Assembly (NCBI RefSeq): GCF_037975245.1
Contig: NC_092576.1
Location: 3,791,001-3,851,000 of the forward strand
DNA from: Apostichopus japonicus
Taxonomy: Eukaryota > Echinodermata > Holothuroidea > Aspidochirotida > Stichopodidae
Direction of reading: 5' to 3'
DNA: 60,000 bases
This document shows positions 12,101 through 21,342 of the stretch, in pieces. The first letter of the stretch is position 1, and each line of letters opens with the position of its first letter. A model generated the notes under the pieces. It had not been told where the DNA came from, made no database searches, and saw nothing but the letters and a program-made list of their open reading frames with translations. Made by a program: the position numbers and the translations under genes.

Positions 12101-14087
12101 AGTGTTATTGTTAAAATGATGTGTACACAAAGAGCATAGGCAATCAATCCTGTTACTACAGTTATCTACAGACATATCATTTGTCTGTAGGATAACAAGT
12201 TGTATCATTCTCTCAATTCTCCATTAGATACAAGTCCTCCTTTCCTAATAGATGGCTGAAAGTGTTGCTGACCTAATCCTTCATGTACCGACTCTAGCAC
12301 ACAGTCTTTATCAAGTATTCCGATGCCCTGGTCACAAATACTTACATCATTTTCCAGCATCTGAGCATCTTGACTGCGACATCCTCGTACATCCGGACAG
12401 CCTTGGAATGCAAACTCCTCCAGCTCCTTCAAGAGAGTCTATAATGATAAAACAACACAGTAAACCAACGTCTGGTGGGTCACATGAACACATTAAACCC
12501 ACGTTAGGTGGGTCACATATAAAACAAACACAGTACACAGACTGGTGGGTCACATAAACGAAGTATACCAAATCTGGTGGGTCACATAAACACAGTAAAC
12601 CAACGTCTGGTGGGTCACATAAACACAGTAAACCAACGTCTGGTGGGTCACATAAACAGAGTAAACCAACATACTGTATGGTGGGGCACATAAACACAGT
12701 AAACCAACGTCTGGTGGGTCACATAAACAAACACAGTAAACCAACGTCTGGTGGGTCATATAAACAAACACAGTAAACCAACGTCTGGTGGGTCACATAA
12801 ACAAACACAGTAAACCAACGTCTGGTACAGTAGGTCACATAAACACAGTAAACCAACGTCTGGTGGGTCACACAAACACAGTAGGACCAACGTCTGGTGG
12901 GTCACATAAACAAACACAGTAAACCAACGTCTGGTACAGTAGGTCACATAAACACAGTAAACCAACGTCTGGTGGGTCACACAAACACAGTAGGACCAAC
13001 GTCTGGTGGGTCACATAAACAAACACAGTAAACCAACGTCTGGTACAGTAGGTCACATAAACACAGTAAACCAACGTCTGGTGGGTCAAATCAACAAACA
13101 CAGTAAACCAACGTCTGGTGGGTCACATAAAGAATGAGATTAGTAACAAGTATTGTAGTGTGTAACACATCATTAGGGAGAGCAATTAGCTCTGACGACA
13201 CACTAACATGTCTTATCATGACAAGAGAAAATACTGTTAAGTATTTTGTTTATGCATTACCCAAAGTTTCCATTAATTAGCTCAGTATTATTTTGCAAAA
13301 AGTCATAAATCAATTCAAAAAGTTCCCATGAGGTCTTAATATCTGTGTACATTACCTCCTTATCTTCAGGTTCTGCGCTGATGATCTGTTTTAATCTAAA
13401 CTGGACCTGGGCAAAGTGACTGGTGAGTGCGAGTAGAGATGAATTCAACTCTTCTTGTTCATCTTCAAGATGCTTCAACTGTTCAATAACTGCTGGATGA
13501 CTAACGAGGAACAAACAAGGATATGAAACATTAATTATTTATTTATATAAGCAAAGACATAGAAACAGAGTTCAGGGCTTGGAGTCACAATTTACAACGA
13601 GACAAAGCAGTTGTTTCCTACATTATTATTTCTAAAACTATTAATGCAGGCAGTCTTCTATGTTTCTTTACTTTTAATGTTATCAAAATTTGAAAGAACT
13701 TGTTTATTTGAACCGTATTTGGTGGCCACACAATAAATAATAATATATTTGTGAGAAAATTAATTGTTATGACTTGACAATTTGCTTGAATCACAGAAAA
13801 TGTTGTTGTCTGCTCAATAATATCTTCATTGTAGGATACTTTCCTAAGCATGATTCTCGACAATACATACATGTATGAAATCCAAACATTGACAGTGCTC
13901 ACATACTTAGTTCTTACATATCTGTGTAACAGTCTAACATTACAACAAGCATGCTCTTTACTTACACTGTTTCTTCGGTGACCTCTGGAGGGCTAGCTAC
14001 AGCACCCAGGGGGGCTAATCTGTTCTTGGGTCTCTCATCCTCTCCAAACTCCAAGGAGTCATCAGTGAGGGATGTATCCTCCATCAT
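45..14087 (-). CDS. RUNDC1: RUN domain-containing protein 1, gene-level (C-terminus off the window)
   Basis: Spliced gene of ten visible coding exons: 14093-13966, 13500-13356, 12438-12346, 10058-9951, 5424-5272, 4735-4586, 3015-2882, 1736-1625, 952-857 and 161-45. All have AG/GT boundaries and compatible phases, giving about 410 residues; the human protein, from memory, is about 610. Recognisable family signatures in order are SHFAQVQFRLKQ, LLKELEEFAFQGCP, QLKCQLDDIEQFAYQ, IVNPARVKGQ and the RUN-domain start with PITACLSP and HAWDIFERYF. The N-terminal two thirds is heptad-like, charged coiled coil; the RUN domain starts at the 952-857 exon. RUN domains are usually linked to small-GTPase and membrane-traffic functions, and RUNDC1 itself has been reported as a p53-pathway modulator; neither role can be tested here. 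The first exon begins at a 3' splice site, so at least one upstream exon (5'UTR or more N-terminus) exists. Remaining RUN-domain exons lie left of base 1. Confidence 0.92.
213..419. repeat. 69-bp tandem repeat, 3 copies
   Basis: Three consecutive 69-bp units beginning ACATCATCCTACAACATCTC at 213, 282 and 351. They lie in the RUNDC1 intron about 50 bases upstream of the 161-45 exon acceptor. The copies are nearly identical, so the expansion is recent. Confidence 0.95.
857..952 (-). CDS. RUNDC1: RUNDC1 exon, start of RUN domain
   Basis: Exon of 96 bases (32 codons), phase 0, with acceptor TGATTCTCAG and donor GTAAGT. It encodes ITVRREFAPILKHFFEFGLV, matching the vertebrate [20 protein letters not shown] segment at the RUN-domain start. 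Confidence 0.9.
1236..1607 (+). mobile_element. MITE with TTAAAGG inverted ends, copy 1
   Basis: Begins TTAAAGGGTGTGAAGACT and ends AGTCTTCAATGCCTTTAA, so the ends are imperfect inverted repeats bounded by TTAA. It is homologous over its length to 18967-19327 (opposite orientation), 44864-45219 and, in part, 48138-48317. There is no coding capacity. The TTAA boundary suggests a piggyBac-like target choice, but superfamily assignment needs an autonomous relative. It sits 18 bases inside a RUNDC1 intron. Confidence 0.8.
1625..1736 (-). CDS. RUNDC1: RUNDC1 exon before the RUN domain
   Basis: Exon of 112 bases, phase 2 in and phase 0 out, with acceptor ATACCTTCAG and donor GTAAGT. It encodes TMLQKLDKVVVSLIRKERQR followed by a very acidic DEDYSSDDSD tail. 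The intron phase joins exactly to the preceding exon, forming a Gln codon. A MITE begins 18 bases into the downstream intron. Confidence 0.87.
2627..2860 (+). mobile_element. tRNA-derived SINE (family B), copy 1
   Basis: The tRNA-like head has A-box TAGCTCAGTGG and a decayed B-box GAGTTTGAGTC. It is followed by a body with CTTCGGTCAGCTTGTGGC and an ATAC-repeat tail at about 2850. It is homologous to the minus-strand copy at 57363-57609. It lies in a RUNDC1 intron and ends close to the exon donor at 2881. Confidence 0.8.
2882..3015 (-). CDS. RUNDC1: RUNDC1 exon, AMKKALSVLQYIAVQQLGC
   Basis: Exon of 134 bases, phase 0 in and phase 2 out, with acceptor CACATCACAG and donor GTAAGA. It encodes MKKALSVLQYIAVQQLGCG, matching the vertebrate MRKALAVLQIFAVSQFGCA segment, then a basic tail. 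A tRNA-derived SINE ends about 25 bases beyond the donor. Confidence 0.9.
3040..4290. repeat. Degenerate ATATCACATCAT low-complexity region
   Basis: Long imperfect repetition of CATATCACATCAT-type words on both sides of an inserted inverted-repeat element (3243-3679). Chance ORFs in this tract are rich in His/Ser/Ile and are not genes. Confidence 0.85.
3243..3679. mobile_element. Inverted-repeat element, hAT-like ends
   Basis: Begins CAGGGATGTGCCCA and ends TGGGCACATCCCTA, giving 13-14 bp terminal inverted repeats around a 437-bp noncoding interior with GCTGGGCGG repeats at the right. CAGGG-type ends resemble hAT elements, but I see no clean 8-bp target duplication in the low-complexity flanks. 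Confidence 0.65.
4586..4735 (-). CDS. RUNDC1: RUNDC1 exon, IVNPARVK motif
   Basis: Exon of 150 bases (50 codons), phase 0, with acceptor TTCTTTACAG and donor GTAAGT. It begins IVNPARVKGQVITQLKNQI and continues CDLERFISFLQGE, nearly identical in spacing to vertebrate RUNDC1. The last 20 codons form a Gly/Pro/Cys-rich linker (HACTCPVHGP), similar in character to the Cys/Gly linker before the RUN region in vertebrates. Confidence 0.94.
5041..5262. repeat. 56-bp tandem repeat, about 4 copies
   Basis: Units containing ATTGTACAGTGACATTGCAG at 5051, 5107, 5163 and 5219. They start about 20 bases beyond the donor of the 5424-5272 RUNDC1 exon and contain no exon sequence. Confidence 0.93.
5272..5424 (-). 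CDS. RUNDC1: RUNDC1 exon, coiled coil with MSTDELKNLVDSAIGK
   Basis: Exon of 153 bases (51 codons), phase 0, with acceptor CTCTGCACAG and donor GTACTC. It encodes EGTGIVPHTVLMEKQKAI, then IIEELQAKLDMQLED and MSTDELKNLVDSAIGK, which align with the vertebrate LSTEELRQRVDAAV region. A short 56-bp tandem array starts about 20 bases into the downstream intron. Confidence 0.93.
5610..9950. repeat. 68-bp minisatellite carrying the RUNDC1 exon 9951 donor site
   Basis: About 46 units (estimated from length, excluding the insert at 6265-7471). On the minus strand each contains TATACCAG|GTTAGTCAGT, which mirrors the end of the adjoining exon (CCTACCAG|GTCAGTCA). The first unit abuts the exon directly. 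Sub-variants (aaacc/acacc, gactaacc/gactgacc) recur in blocks, showing expansion by multi-unit duplications. Confidence 0.9.
6265..7471. mobile_element. Nonautonomous hAT-type element with 8-bp target duplication
   Basis: The 1207-bp insertion is flanked by the perfect direct repeat ATAAACAC (6257-6264 and 7472-7479). Its ends are TAGTGTTTACACGGGT and, inverted, TAGTGTTTGCACGGGT. The subterminal DNA is rich in CGGGTACCCG palindromes. The interior holds about three copies of a roughly 130-bp unit (CACACTAAGTCAATG) and no transposase. 8-bp duplications with TAGTG/CAGTG ends are typical of hAT elements. Confidence 0.9.
9951..10058 (-). CDS. RUNDC1: RUNDC1 exon, QLDDIEQFAYQ coiled coil
   Basis: Exon of 108 bases (36 codons), phase 0 at both ends. 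It encodes a Glu/Lys/Gln-rich helix ending QLKCQLDDIEQFAYQ, matching the vertebrate QLKTQLDDLETFAYQ segment. The exon ends TACCAG and the donor is GTCAGT. Those bases recur in each unit of the adjoining 68-bp array. Confidence 0.93.
10198..10395. repeat. Degenerate TAGTATAGCC repeats
   Basis: Irregular short tandem words TAGCCTAGTATAGTATAGCC; a fragment of the same pattern resumes at 10620-10685 after the SINE, so the SINE probably inserted into it. Confidence 0.85.
10436..10625 (-). mobile_element. tRNA-derived SINE (family A), copy 1
   Basis: The minus-strand head contains A-box-like TGGCCAAGGGG and B-box GGTTCGAAACC separated by a long variable region (Ser/Leu-tRNA-like). It is followed by a body with CATCCAAGAGCA and CATCTGAAATGACTTTC. 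The homologous copy is at 19738-19925. Confidence 0.8.
10925..11865. repeat. About 155-bp tandem repeat, 6 copies
   Basis: Units begin TTTACCAATGCCACAAACTA and include CCTGGAGAAAACATCTCCAC, an internal palindrome. The copies are roughly 90 percent alike by eye. They lie in the RUNDC1 intron between 12346 and 10058. Confidence 0.9.
12346..12438 (-). CDS. RUNDC1: RUNDC1 exon, EEFAFQGCP segment
   Basis: Exon of 93 bases (31 codons), phase 0 at both ends, with acceptor TCATTATAG and donor GTAAGT. It encodes TLLKELEEFAFQGCPDVRG and a polar tail ending MLEND. A 36-bp minisatellite (12445-13130) begins only a few bases upstream of the acceptor. Confidence 0.92.
12445..13130. repeat. About 36-bp minisatellite adjoining a RUNDC1 acceptor
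   Basis: Roughly 19 units of AACACAGTAAACCAACGTCT plus GGTGGGTCACATAA, with ACAGTAGGTCAC variants and a larger repeated block at 12790-13080. The array reaches to within a few bases of the acceptor of the 12438-12346 exon. Confidence 0.92.
13356..13500 (-). CDS. RUNDC1: RUNDC1 exon, start of conserved coiled coil
   Basis: Exon of 145 bases, phase 2 in and phase 0 out, with acceptor CCTCGTTAG and donor GTAATG. It encodes HLEDEQEELNSSLLALTSHF followed by AQVQFRLKQ, close to the vertebrate RUNDC1 segment around SHFAQVQFRL. This is the strongest family-specific signature in the gene. Confidence 0.93.
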
Positions 14088-14093
14088 GATGAT
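13966..14093 (-). CDS. RUNDC1: RUNDC1 first visible coding exon
   Basis: Exon of 128 bases preceded on the minus strand by a long pyrimidine tract ending TTATCAG and followed by the consensus donor GTAAGT. Two in-frame ATG codons lie 7 and 10 bases into the exon (14087-14085 and 14084-14082); the first is taken as start. The encoded segment is acidic and low-complexity (MMEDTSLTDDSLEFGEDER), matching the acidic, poorly conserved N-terminus of the family. It ends in phase 2. The reading frame remains open upstream to the splice site, so translation could begin in an earlier exon. Confidence 0.8.
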
Positions 14094-14127
14094 CTGATAA
14101 GAGAGAAAAAAGAGAGTGAAACAGGGA

Positions 14128-14625
14128 TGATTTCATAACATAACACTGTCCTATAAACAGAGCCATAGATAAGACTCTGGGCTCTAATACTTGTAATCTG
14201 AGCTACATACTGTTTTACAATGGAACACTGTCCTATAAACAGAGCCATAAATGTGACTCTGGGCTCTAATACAAGTATCTCTACATACAGTACTGTTTCA
14301 ATGTAACACTGTCCTATTAAACAGAGCCAAAGCTATGACTCTGGGCCCTAATACAAGTAATCTCTGCATACTGTTTCACAATGGAACACTGTCCTATAAA
14401 CAGAACCATACAGTACAGTAGTTATGACTCTGGGCCCTAATACAAGTACTGTAATCTCTACATATTGTTTCACAATGAAACACTGTCCTATAAACAGAGC
14501 CATAGATATATAACTTGGGCCCTAATTAGTAATCTCTACGTACTGTTTCACAACATAACACTATAAACAGAGCCATAGATATGGGCCCTAATACAAGTGA
14601 TTCTAACACAGATCTCCAAAGATTT
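14128..14625. repeat. About 80-90 bp tandem repeat, 6 diverged copies
   Basis: Units contain ACACTGTCCTATAAACAGAG and GGGCCCTAATACAAGTA. They lie just upstream of the pyrimidine tract of the first visible RUNDC1 coding exon and carry no exon sequence. Confidence 0.88.
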
Positions 14626-17600
14626 TGTAAAGCTCTGTAACTCATAAAATCAACCTATATGCTACAGTTTTATAGGTGTGAAGATACATCTTTCAACAGG
14701 TTGCGTCAATGAGAAGAATGGCTGCACTGTATTAAAGTCCAGTATATTCCATTTTCGAAAATATCTCTAAGCACCTTTTGGATTGGTTGACCACCAGAGG
14801 AGAGTAACGTTGCCAATTGAAAGGTGGGCAACATTTCGTTGCGACTGTATGTACATACTTAGTTACTGTATGCGTTGTAAAAGCCAAAAACACGTTAGCT
14901 GGAACTAACATTGACCACACTGTATGAAGTGGGAAATATGCAGGTACTGTAGTTTACTCTTAAGTGTGTGTCATAGATTCCTCAAGGAGTTCAAGTGTTT
15001 TCAGAGAGTGCACCTTGTCGATTTTCACAGAACTATGTACATAGAATGGATGGGTATGACAGTGTTTATCTGTTGATCTAGGTTGGTTGGACTATATCCC
15101 TCTAAAATATATTCAAGGCATCTTATGGATTAGTAACATTTGTAGTATTTGAATGATCCTTGATTTGTTTTATATCCGGTGAGGGTGTAAAGAAAAGGGG
15201 GATTTCAAAGAGGCCTACTTTAGAAAGGAAAATGGAGGCACAGAAATAAATTACAGCCAAGAGCTATTTATGTGTGCAATTTAACCAAGAAAAACTATTT
15301 AGTATTCACTATCAAATAGAGTAAATGTAGTTGGTGGCAGTCTAGACAGAAACAGACAGACATAATTCAGTTCAGTACATACAGACATACTGTACACTAT
15401 AGCCTGTACATGTATAATGCTTAGACTATTTTAAGTACATGTTCTTGACAATGTCTGTAATTAGCTTTTATTTTCTACTGTATCCTTATCAAAGTTACAG
15501 GTAGAATCAACCACAGGCAATTAAGCAAAGAACCAGCAACATAATTGTACACTCAAACTTGAGCGGTTGTGTGTCAGAAATGAATACTGTACTTCACTTA
15601 ATATGGTTACTGTAGATATTATTAATTATTAAAGGAAGTACTAAATGTAGAGAACTTTACTAGGACATAATATAATATAACATACTGTAGTATCATGCAT
15701 TAATTATTAAACAAAGTAATAGGTCATAGTAGGCTACAGATTGCTACAGTGGGCTATAGTAGGCTAGAGAATGCTATAGTAGGCTACATAGGGCTTTAGT
15801 AGGCTAGAGAATGCTACAGTAGGCTAAAGTCTAGGCTATAGTAGGCTACAGTGGGCTGTTGTAGGCTATAGTAGGCTAGAGTAGGTTATAGTAGGCTATA
15901 GGTTGCTACAGTGGGCTATAGTAGGCTAGAGAATGCTACAGTAGGCTAAAGTCTAGGCTATATAGGCTACAGTGGGCTGTTGTAGGCTATAGTAGGCTAC
16001 AGTAGGATATAGTAGGCTACAGTTGGCTACACTTATGTGTTCTATACGCTACTGTACTTGTTGTACGTGATTTGTTTTTGGTTATTGACTTTAAATCCAA
16101 TAACAAATAAACCATGGATGCACTTTAAATGTCAACAAAATTACATAATTTGCTGCCAGTTCACTAATACAGTTAGTTAAACACCTTCAGCACACAAGTA
16201 CTAGATATATACTGAACACAAAACCAGTACTATTACCATACAACAGTAAATCAATAATGTTGGAGGAATTCACGTTTGTTTACAACTCAGCACATTTAAA
16301 CAGTAGTACTGTACTCTGTGAGAAATCTGACATCTGTAACAATTATTACTGCTTTTAGTGCTTAACATGCACCACATGTACAGTACAGTACACTACAGTA
16401 GTACTGTACAATCAATGCACACATCATGAGGTGGCATACTCCTATTAGAGTCTATATCAATCCGCTCGATTGTTCTCCTTCAGGAAAAGTGCCAAAAAGC
16501 AGTAGGAGAACATCTTTTGTGACCTGTTATCAATCATAATCTAGTTTTTTGTGGCTTGCATGTTGAAGAGCATGAATGGAAGTACATGCGGTGAGAAAAT
16601 TGGGTCAATTGAGGCAATTTTAGACCCCTTTAGGCCTCCCAGGAGCAGCATAGGAAATTTGTTTACCACTGAGTGAAGAGGTTTGTTTACAAGTGACGAA
16701 AACTTCCGGCTCGGATAGCAAAAGATCTACATGGTCATGATATGGAAAATTGATGGTGCCATGAAAGGCCAACTTGTCAGCTATCCGGTGATGGGTAGCG
16801 TTTAGCTAGTAAAAACTTCTATCTAGACTTAGAGACCACATTACTTTTGTGATTTAGTGTGTAGGTCAATGGGGCTTTTAATGGGCGTATGCTACCATGA
16901 ACAGCACAGTTCGTACTAAAGTATGTCAGATAAATAAGTTGTTATGCACAAGCACACACACGCACACTGTACATAATGTACATAGAGAGCAAATTAATTT
17001 CATGCTTGGGCATCAGAATTTAGCTAGTTAGTACTTGCACAAAAGCAATCATGGATTTGGAGAGGAGAAAATGGCTATATTTGTGGAATGATATTTAGCT
17101 GAACACACTGAGCACTTTAATAGTGTTTACTTCAAAGGTCATATGTACTGTAATTGCCCCATAATACAGTATACAGGTCAATGCATGAATGGACAGTCTC
17201 ATTTTTTATAAAACAGGTTTTTTTTTTAACTGGGCCACTATCTCCAAAGGTGTGTACCCTCAACAAAATTTGTCCATATATATGATTAAACTCTTAATTA
17301 ATTACCGTGAATAATTCCAATAAACTAAACCTCAAGAAAACCACTTTTGAACACTTTTAAGCAAAAGATATTTATTATGTTAAAATTCCAGACCAACATA
17401 AGTTTAGTGAGTTTTTACAATAATTCATGCCTGTACTAAATTACTGTGCTACAGTACCTGCGAAAAATAAATTGCATACTGTACTGGACAATCTGTGGTT
17501 TTAATTTCAATTTTCACCATATGTTACTCCTGCATCACATGGCAAGCTCCTATGTCAGTCATAAAAACAATTCACAAATTTATCAACTGCCATTCAACTT

Positions 17601-18966
17601 GCAACAGAGATTTTTTGTTCAATTTTAAATTACCATGGAAACCCAGTGATGTCACAATCCCCTGTGCTATAATTAACTATTTGAGGATTACTGCAGGCTG
17701 ACTTTTTCTAAATGTCAAAGGGTATTCAGTGCTGATGATTGCATGTTAGCAATGAATGGTCCTTGAGGTACGTACAGTGCAGTAAAGGCTCAGCATGTGT
17801 TTACTGTATGAGATATCTTCTATCAGATATCCATGTAAATCAGATGGAAGAGGGATGATGGAGACTCAAATTATAAATCGCAGTAGGAATAGGATTTCAT
17901 CTACTGTAGTTGTATGTGTTTATTGCAGATGTACAGAGAACCTTCTAAGATCATCTACATTAGAAGTTCTGTGTTTTGCTTTGCAAAACAGTTACATGGC
18001 TGACTTTGCAAGTAAATGGGACTAATTATATTCAAGTGTACTGTAATCAAAATAACACACCTAACAAGTTATACAGTTAACTTGATCAGTACAATTTACA
18101 GTGCAGCGTAACACTGATCAGTGTCCGGACAACAACACTTCATGTTGAACTCAACACTTTCATATCCATACAGTATGTACAGTACAAATTCTATCTGACT
18201 TACCGATTCAACACTCTCTTCCCTCCCTCCCTCCCTCCACCCATCCCAATCCCTCTAACCCCGATCCCTTCACAAGGCTTTTACTCCAGATCTGCTTATG
18301 AATATGCATACTGTATCTACGTAGGTGCAACTTAAGTTAAGATTCCTCATACTGTATATTTGGATATAAAAGAATTTTTTTAAAGTAAAGACCTTGCTCG
18401 CATACAGCATTGTGCTGCACAGTGTACAGTATGTATTGTGTTAGGTGAGGCAGCTGCTAATATTTTTGGTTGCGGACATGAGGCATGCTGTAGTGTAGTA
18501 CTGTATGTGATCCATTTTGTTTGATTGCAGACATAATGCATGCTGTGGTATGTGGTCCATTTGATGAAGGCACAATTCCACATTTACTACTGGTATGGAG
18601 GAGAATGGAACTACACAACTTACTTTGTACAGTGGCCTAATACACATACTGTAGTACTACAGTACATACCATAGAACTACTGTATACTGTACATACATAC
18701 ATACATGCCAGTGTACAACACACTGAGGCAGATATACTGGAACCTGGATATTGAGTACTGCACATGTATCTAACTAATGTGTAATTAGTTGTCTGCACAT
18801 ACTAATGTGTGTGCATCATAATTAGTTGTTAAGATCTGAACAGTACACAAGATTCTCAAGAAACATTGTGATTTCAATATGTGTTTGTTGATGAAGTTTG
18901 GAAACAAACTTCCGAAGCAGATTCAATATTCCTTAAAATTCTAAATGCCCTCTGACCAGGTGGGGT
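14626..18966. other. Noncoding stretch upstream of RUNDC1
   Basis: No coding exon is supported. It contains a degenerate (TAGGCTA)n tract at 15690-16035 and scattered ACAGTACTGTAC palindromic words. It could be intron 1 of RUNDC1, since the first visible coding exon starts at a 3' splice site. Confidence 0.6.
15690..16035. repeat. Degenerate TAGTAGGCTACAG tandem repeat
   Basis: Tandem ten-base words such as AGGCTATAGT and GGGCTATAGT, including a duplicated block of about 130 bases. Confidence 0.85.
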
Positions 18967-19327
18967 TTAAAGGCATTGAAGACTCGCCCCAAATCCTGTG
19001 CCCCACTCTGAAAAAGTAAACTTTCCGTTGCTTGCAAGTGAAGTTTTCTGCTTGTCTCTACAAAATGCAGACAGTAATGAAACATGATACCTTGTTATCT
19101 TTAGCTGGACCTGAGATGTCCATCGCTCTATCGTTTGTACACTGTGTTGTGGGTATTGACCGCAGCTGTAACATGTACAGACTGTTACCGATGGTAGCAA
19201 GCTGTGTGCGTATTTTCTGGGATTGATGGTGGTGTCTAACACTTCTGTTACACCTCATTCAAAACTACTGTAGGTCAGATTACCGGCATTAGACGTTTCT
19301 CTTTGCGCGAGTCTTCACACCCTTTAA
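18967..19327 (-). mobile_element. MITE with TTAAAGG inverted ends, copy 2
   Basis: Same element as at 1236 in reverse orientation, starting TTAAAGGCATTGAAGACT and ending AGTCTTCACACCCTTTAA. Short ORFs inside are on both strands and shared with no protein family I know. Confidence 0.8.
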
Positions 19328-19737
19328 TGGAGAAAAGCTGTCGCAATCGAAAGAAAGAATTTATTTTCTGTTGCCCTTCTGGTGAAAACGATTTAAAGTA
19401 AAATCACTGCCACTGCCCATATTGGCATGTTCATTACACAAATGTAACCTATACTTGTATCGTCCACTTTTTTTACCCAATTTCACTGAAAAAACGTCTG
19501 AAAACACCTGTTTATTCCTTGCAATGGAAGGAAATGACACCATTTTTCAAGCTTCATCAGTAAGTCTAAAACAATATATACTATTGTCCATCAAACAAAC
19601 TTTTCATTTGCTGTAGACATACAACTAAACAATCTCAAGCTATATTACTCAGAGTACTGCAAATGTGGGAGAAGCCCACAAGGGCTATTGGATTACAACT
19701 TACACGTCACGTGGCTTCCAATTCAACATTTTAACTC

Positions 19738-19925
19738 AAATTTCGTATCTTTTCAATTTAGAAAGTCATTTCAGATGGGCAAACAATAGGCTGCTCTTGG
19801 ATGAAAAACCCACCTTACTATGACCCAGCTGGGAATCGAACCCGCAACCTCCCAATTGTTAAGCCTCATTGCTTCAAATGCCACCGCCTTTATCCACTCA
19901 GCCACAGCAACATGTATTAATTGAC
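19738..19925 (-). mobile_element. tRNA-derived SINE (family A), copy 2
   Basis: The minus-strand head reads CTGTGGCTGAGTGGATAAAG with B-box GGTTCGATTCC, a well-preserved tRNA-Ser/Leu-like promoter. The body is the same as in the copy at 10436-10625. Confidence 0.82.
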
Positions 19926-20128
19926 ACGTTCCGAATAAACAATGTAAACAGTGGACAGGTGTGACCTAAACACATTAAACACACAGAGAACAGACTCAAA
20001 ACAAAGGCTCAAAACAAAGGCTCAGAACAGAGAGTGAATACAAAGGCTCCCATTGTTCCTATAGACATACAATGGTCTGTAACTACTGAATACCTTTTAG
20101 GCGAAATTTTCGTACTATTTGCTTTTGA

Positions 20129-20226
20129 TTGTTTCCTGTATTTAAATGTTTACTGTGTATTAATTGTTTCAATTCCTGTAAAGCGCTTCGAGCAGCGTTG
20201 CTGATGAACGCGCTACATAAGTACTA

Positions 20227-20262
<36 letters not shown>
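20129..20262 (+). mobile_element. 3' end of a LINE-type retrotransposon
   Basis: A short tail containing TGTAAAGCGCTTCGAGCAG and GAACGCGCTACATAAGTAC ends in (ATT)n. This arrangement is typical of 3' UTR ends of CR1/L2-like non-LTR elements; no reverse transcriptase sequence is present. Confidence 0.6.
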
Positions 20263-20679
20263 TGTACATACTATTCCGTTCCACGTCAGAGAGATCTTTG
20301 TTAGACACAAGTTTTGGAAATGCGCTAAATCTAAATTTGACTTGAAGCTCTGGAATAAACATGTTTCAAATGAATATAAGCAAGGACTATTAATATTCTA
20401 CAGTAGGTTAAATGAATTTGAACATTTCTAGGGCTTGTACCAAAAGACTAATACAACAAGTTATTCACATTTATAAGTTTAAACAGTGTGCAGTGAAATA
20501 CCAAAGGTCAAGTTTTGTGGTTGAAATATTACAGGCTGGTCACTGTAGTATTGCATAGAGTACATGTGGTCAGTGAGGGTATATATTTGTAGTGTGGGTC
20601 TACACATGTCCTGGAATGCAGAGTACAGAGTATTTACAATATAAGGTACTGCACAGTACACTATCATAACATCACACAG

Positions 20680-20966
20680 CAGTGGCGGAGCGTCCATACA
20701 GTCAGGGGGGGGGCGAATGCCCCCCTGATGGACTCAAATGGACTGCTGGCGCCCAAAATGCTCTAACGATATTCTTCGTTTCTCTGCAAATGAGCAAGGC
20801 CCCCGAAAGGGTCATTTCCGGTGATCTAGGGAGTTATCTTTACTCAAAAAATTCTGTACGTTCCGTGCCAACCTGTGGTGGCGCTCCGCTTAGATAGTGT
20901 GGAAAGCGCCCCTACAGACCATTCTCGCCCCCTCTGACCAATACCCCTACAGTAGCTCCGCCACTG
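20680..20966. mobile_element. hAT-type MITE, CAGTGGCGGAGC ends
   Basis: 287-bp element with inverted ends CAGTGGCGGAGC and GCTCCGCCACTG. The flanking 8-mers are TCACACAG and TCACAAAG, a one-mismatch target duplication. The interior is G/C-rich and noncoding. Confidence 0.82.
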
Positions 20967-21342
20967 TCACAAAGTTGTACAGTTACCATAAAAAACCTAA
21001 TGTACAGTACTGTATGTCTGAACTTGGATTCCTTAAATGCTTTTCGTCCTCAGAAACTTAGCCTTGATTCTTTTCCTTTGAAATTCTCTTTTAAAGTAAA
21101 TGTAAGTAAATTTATGTAAGTCCAAGTCCAGACCTGTCAACCTAATCGTTCAGTAAAAATAGCGATGGTTACAAACTTCCACCTTTAAAAACAGAATTAG
21201 AATTTAGTTTCTTACACTAATTATGACAAAAAATAACAATTTGGCAAAATCCAACATTTGAAACAAGATAATGATGTAAAACTTTATTGCAGCCTAACAG
21301 TTCTGCGTATACAGTATTGGGATTTGCTATCGCGCAAGGCTA

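Noticed and set aside
12252-13101. ORFs with repeated LCDPPDVGL peptides
   Set aside because: Products of the 36-bp array. Only the 12438-12346 minus-strand segment is a real exon, in another context.
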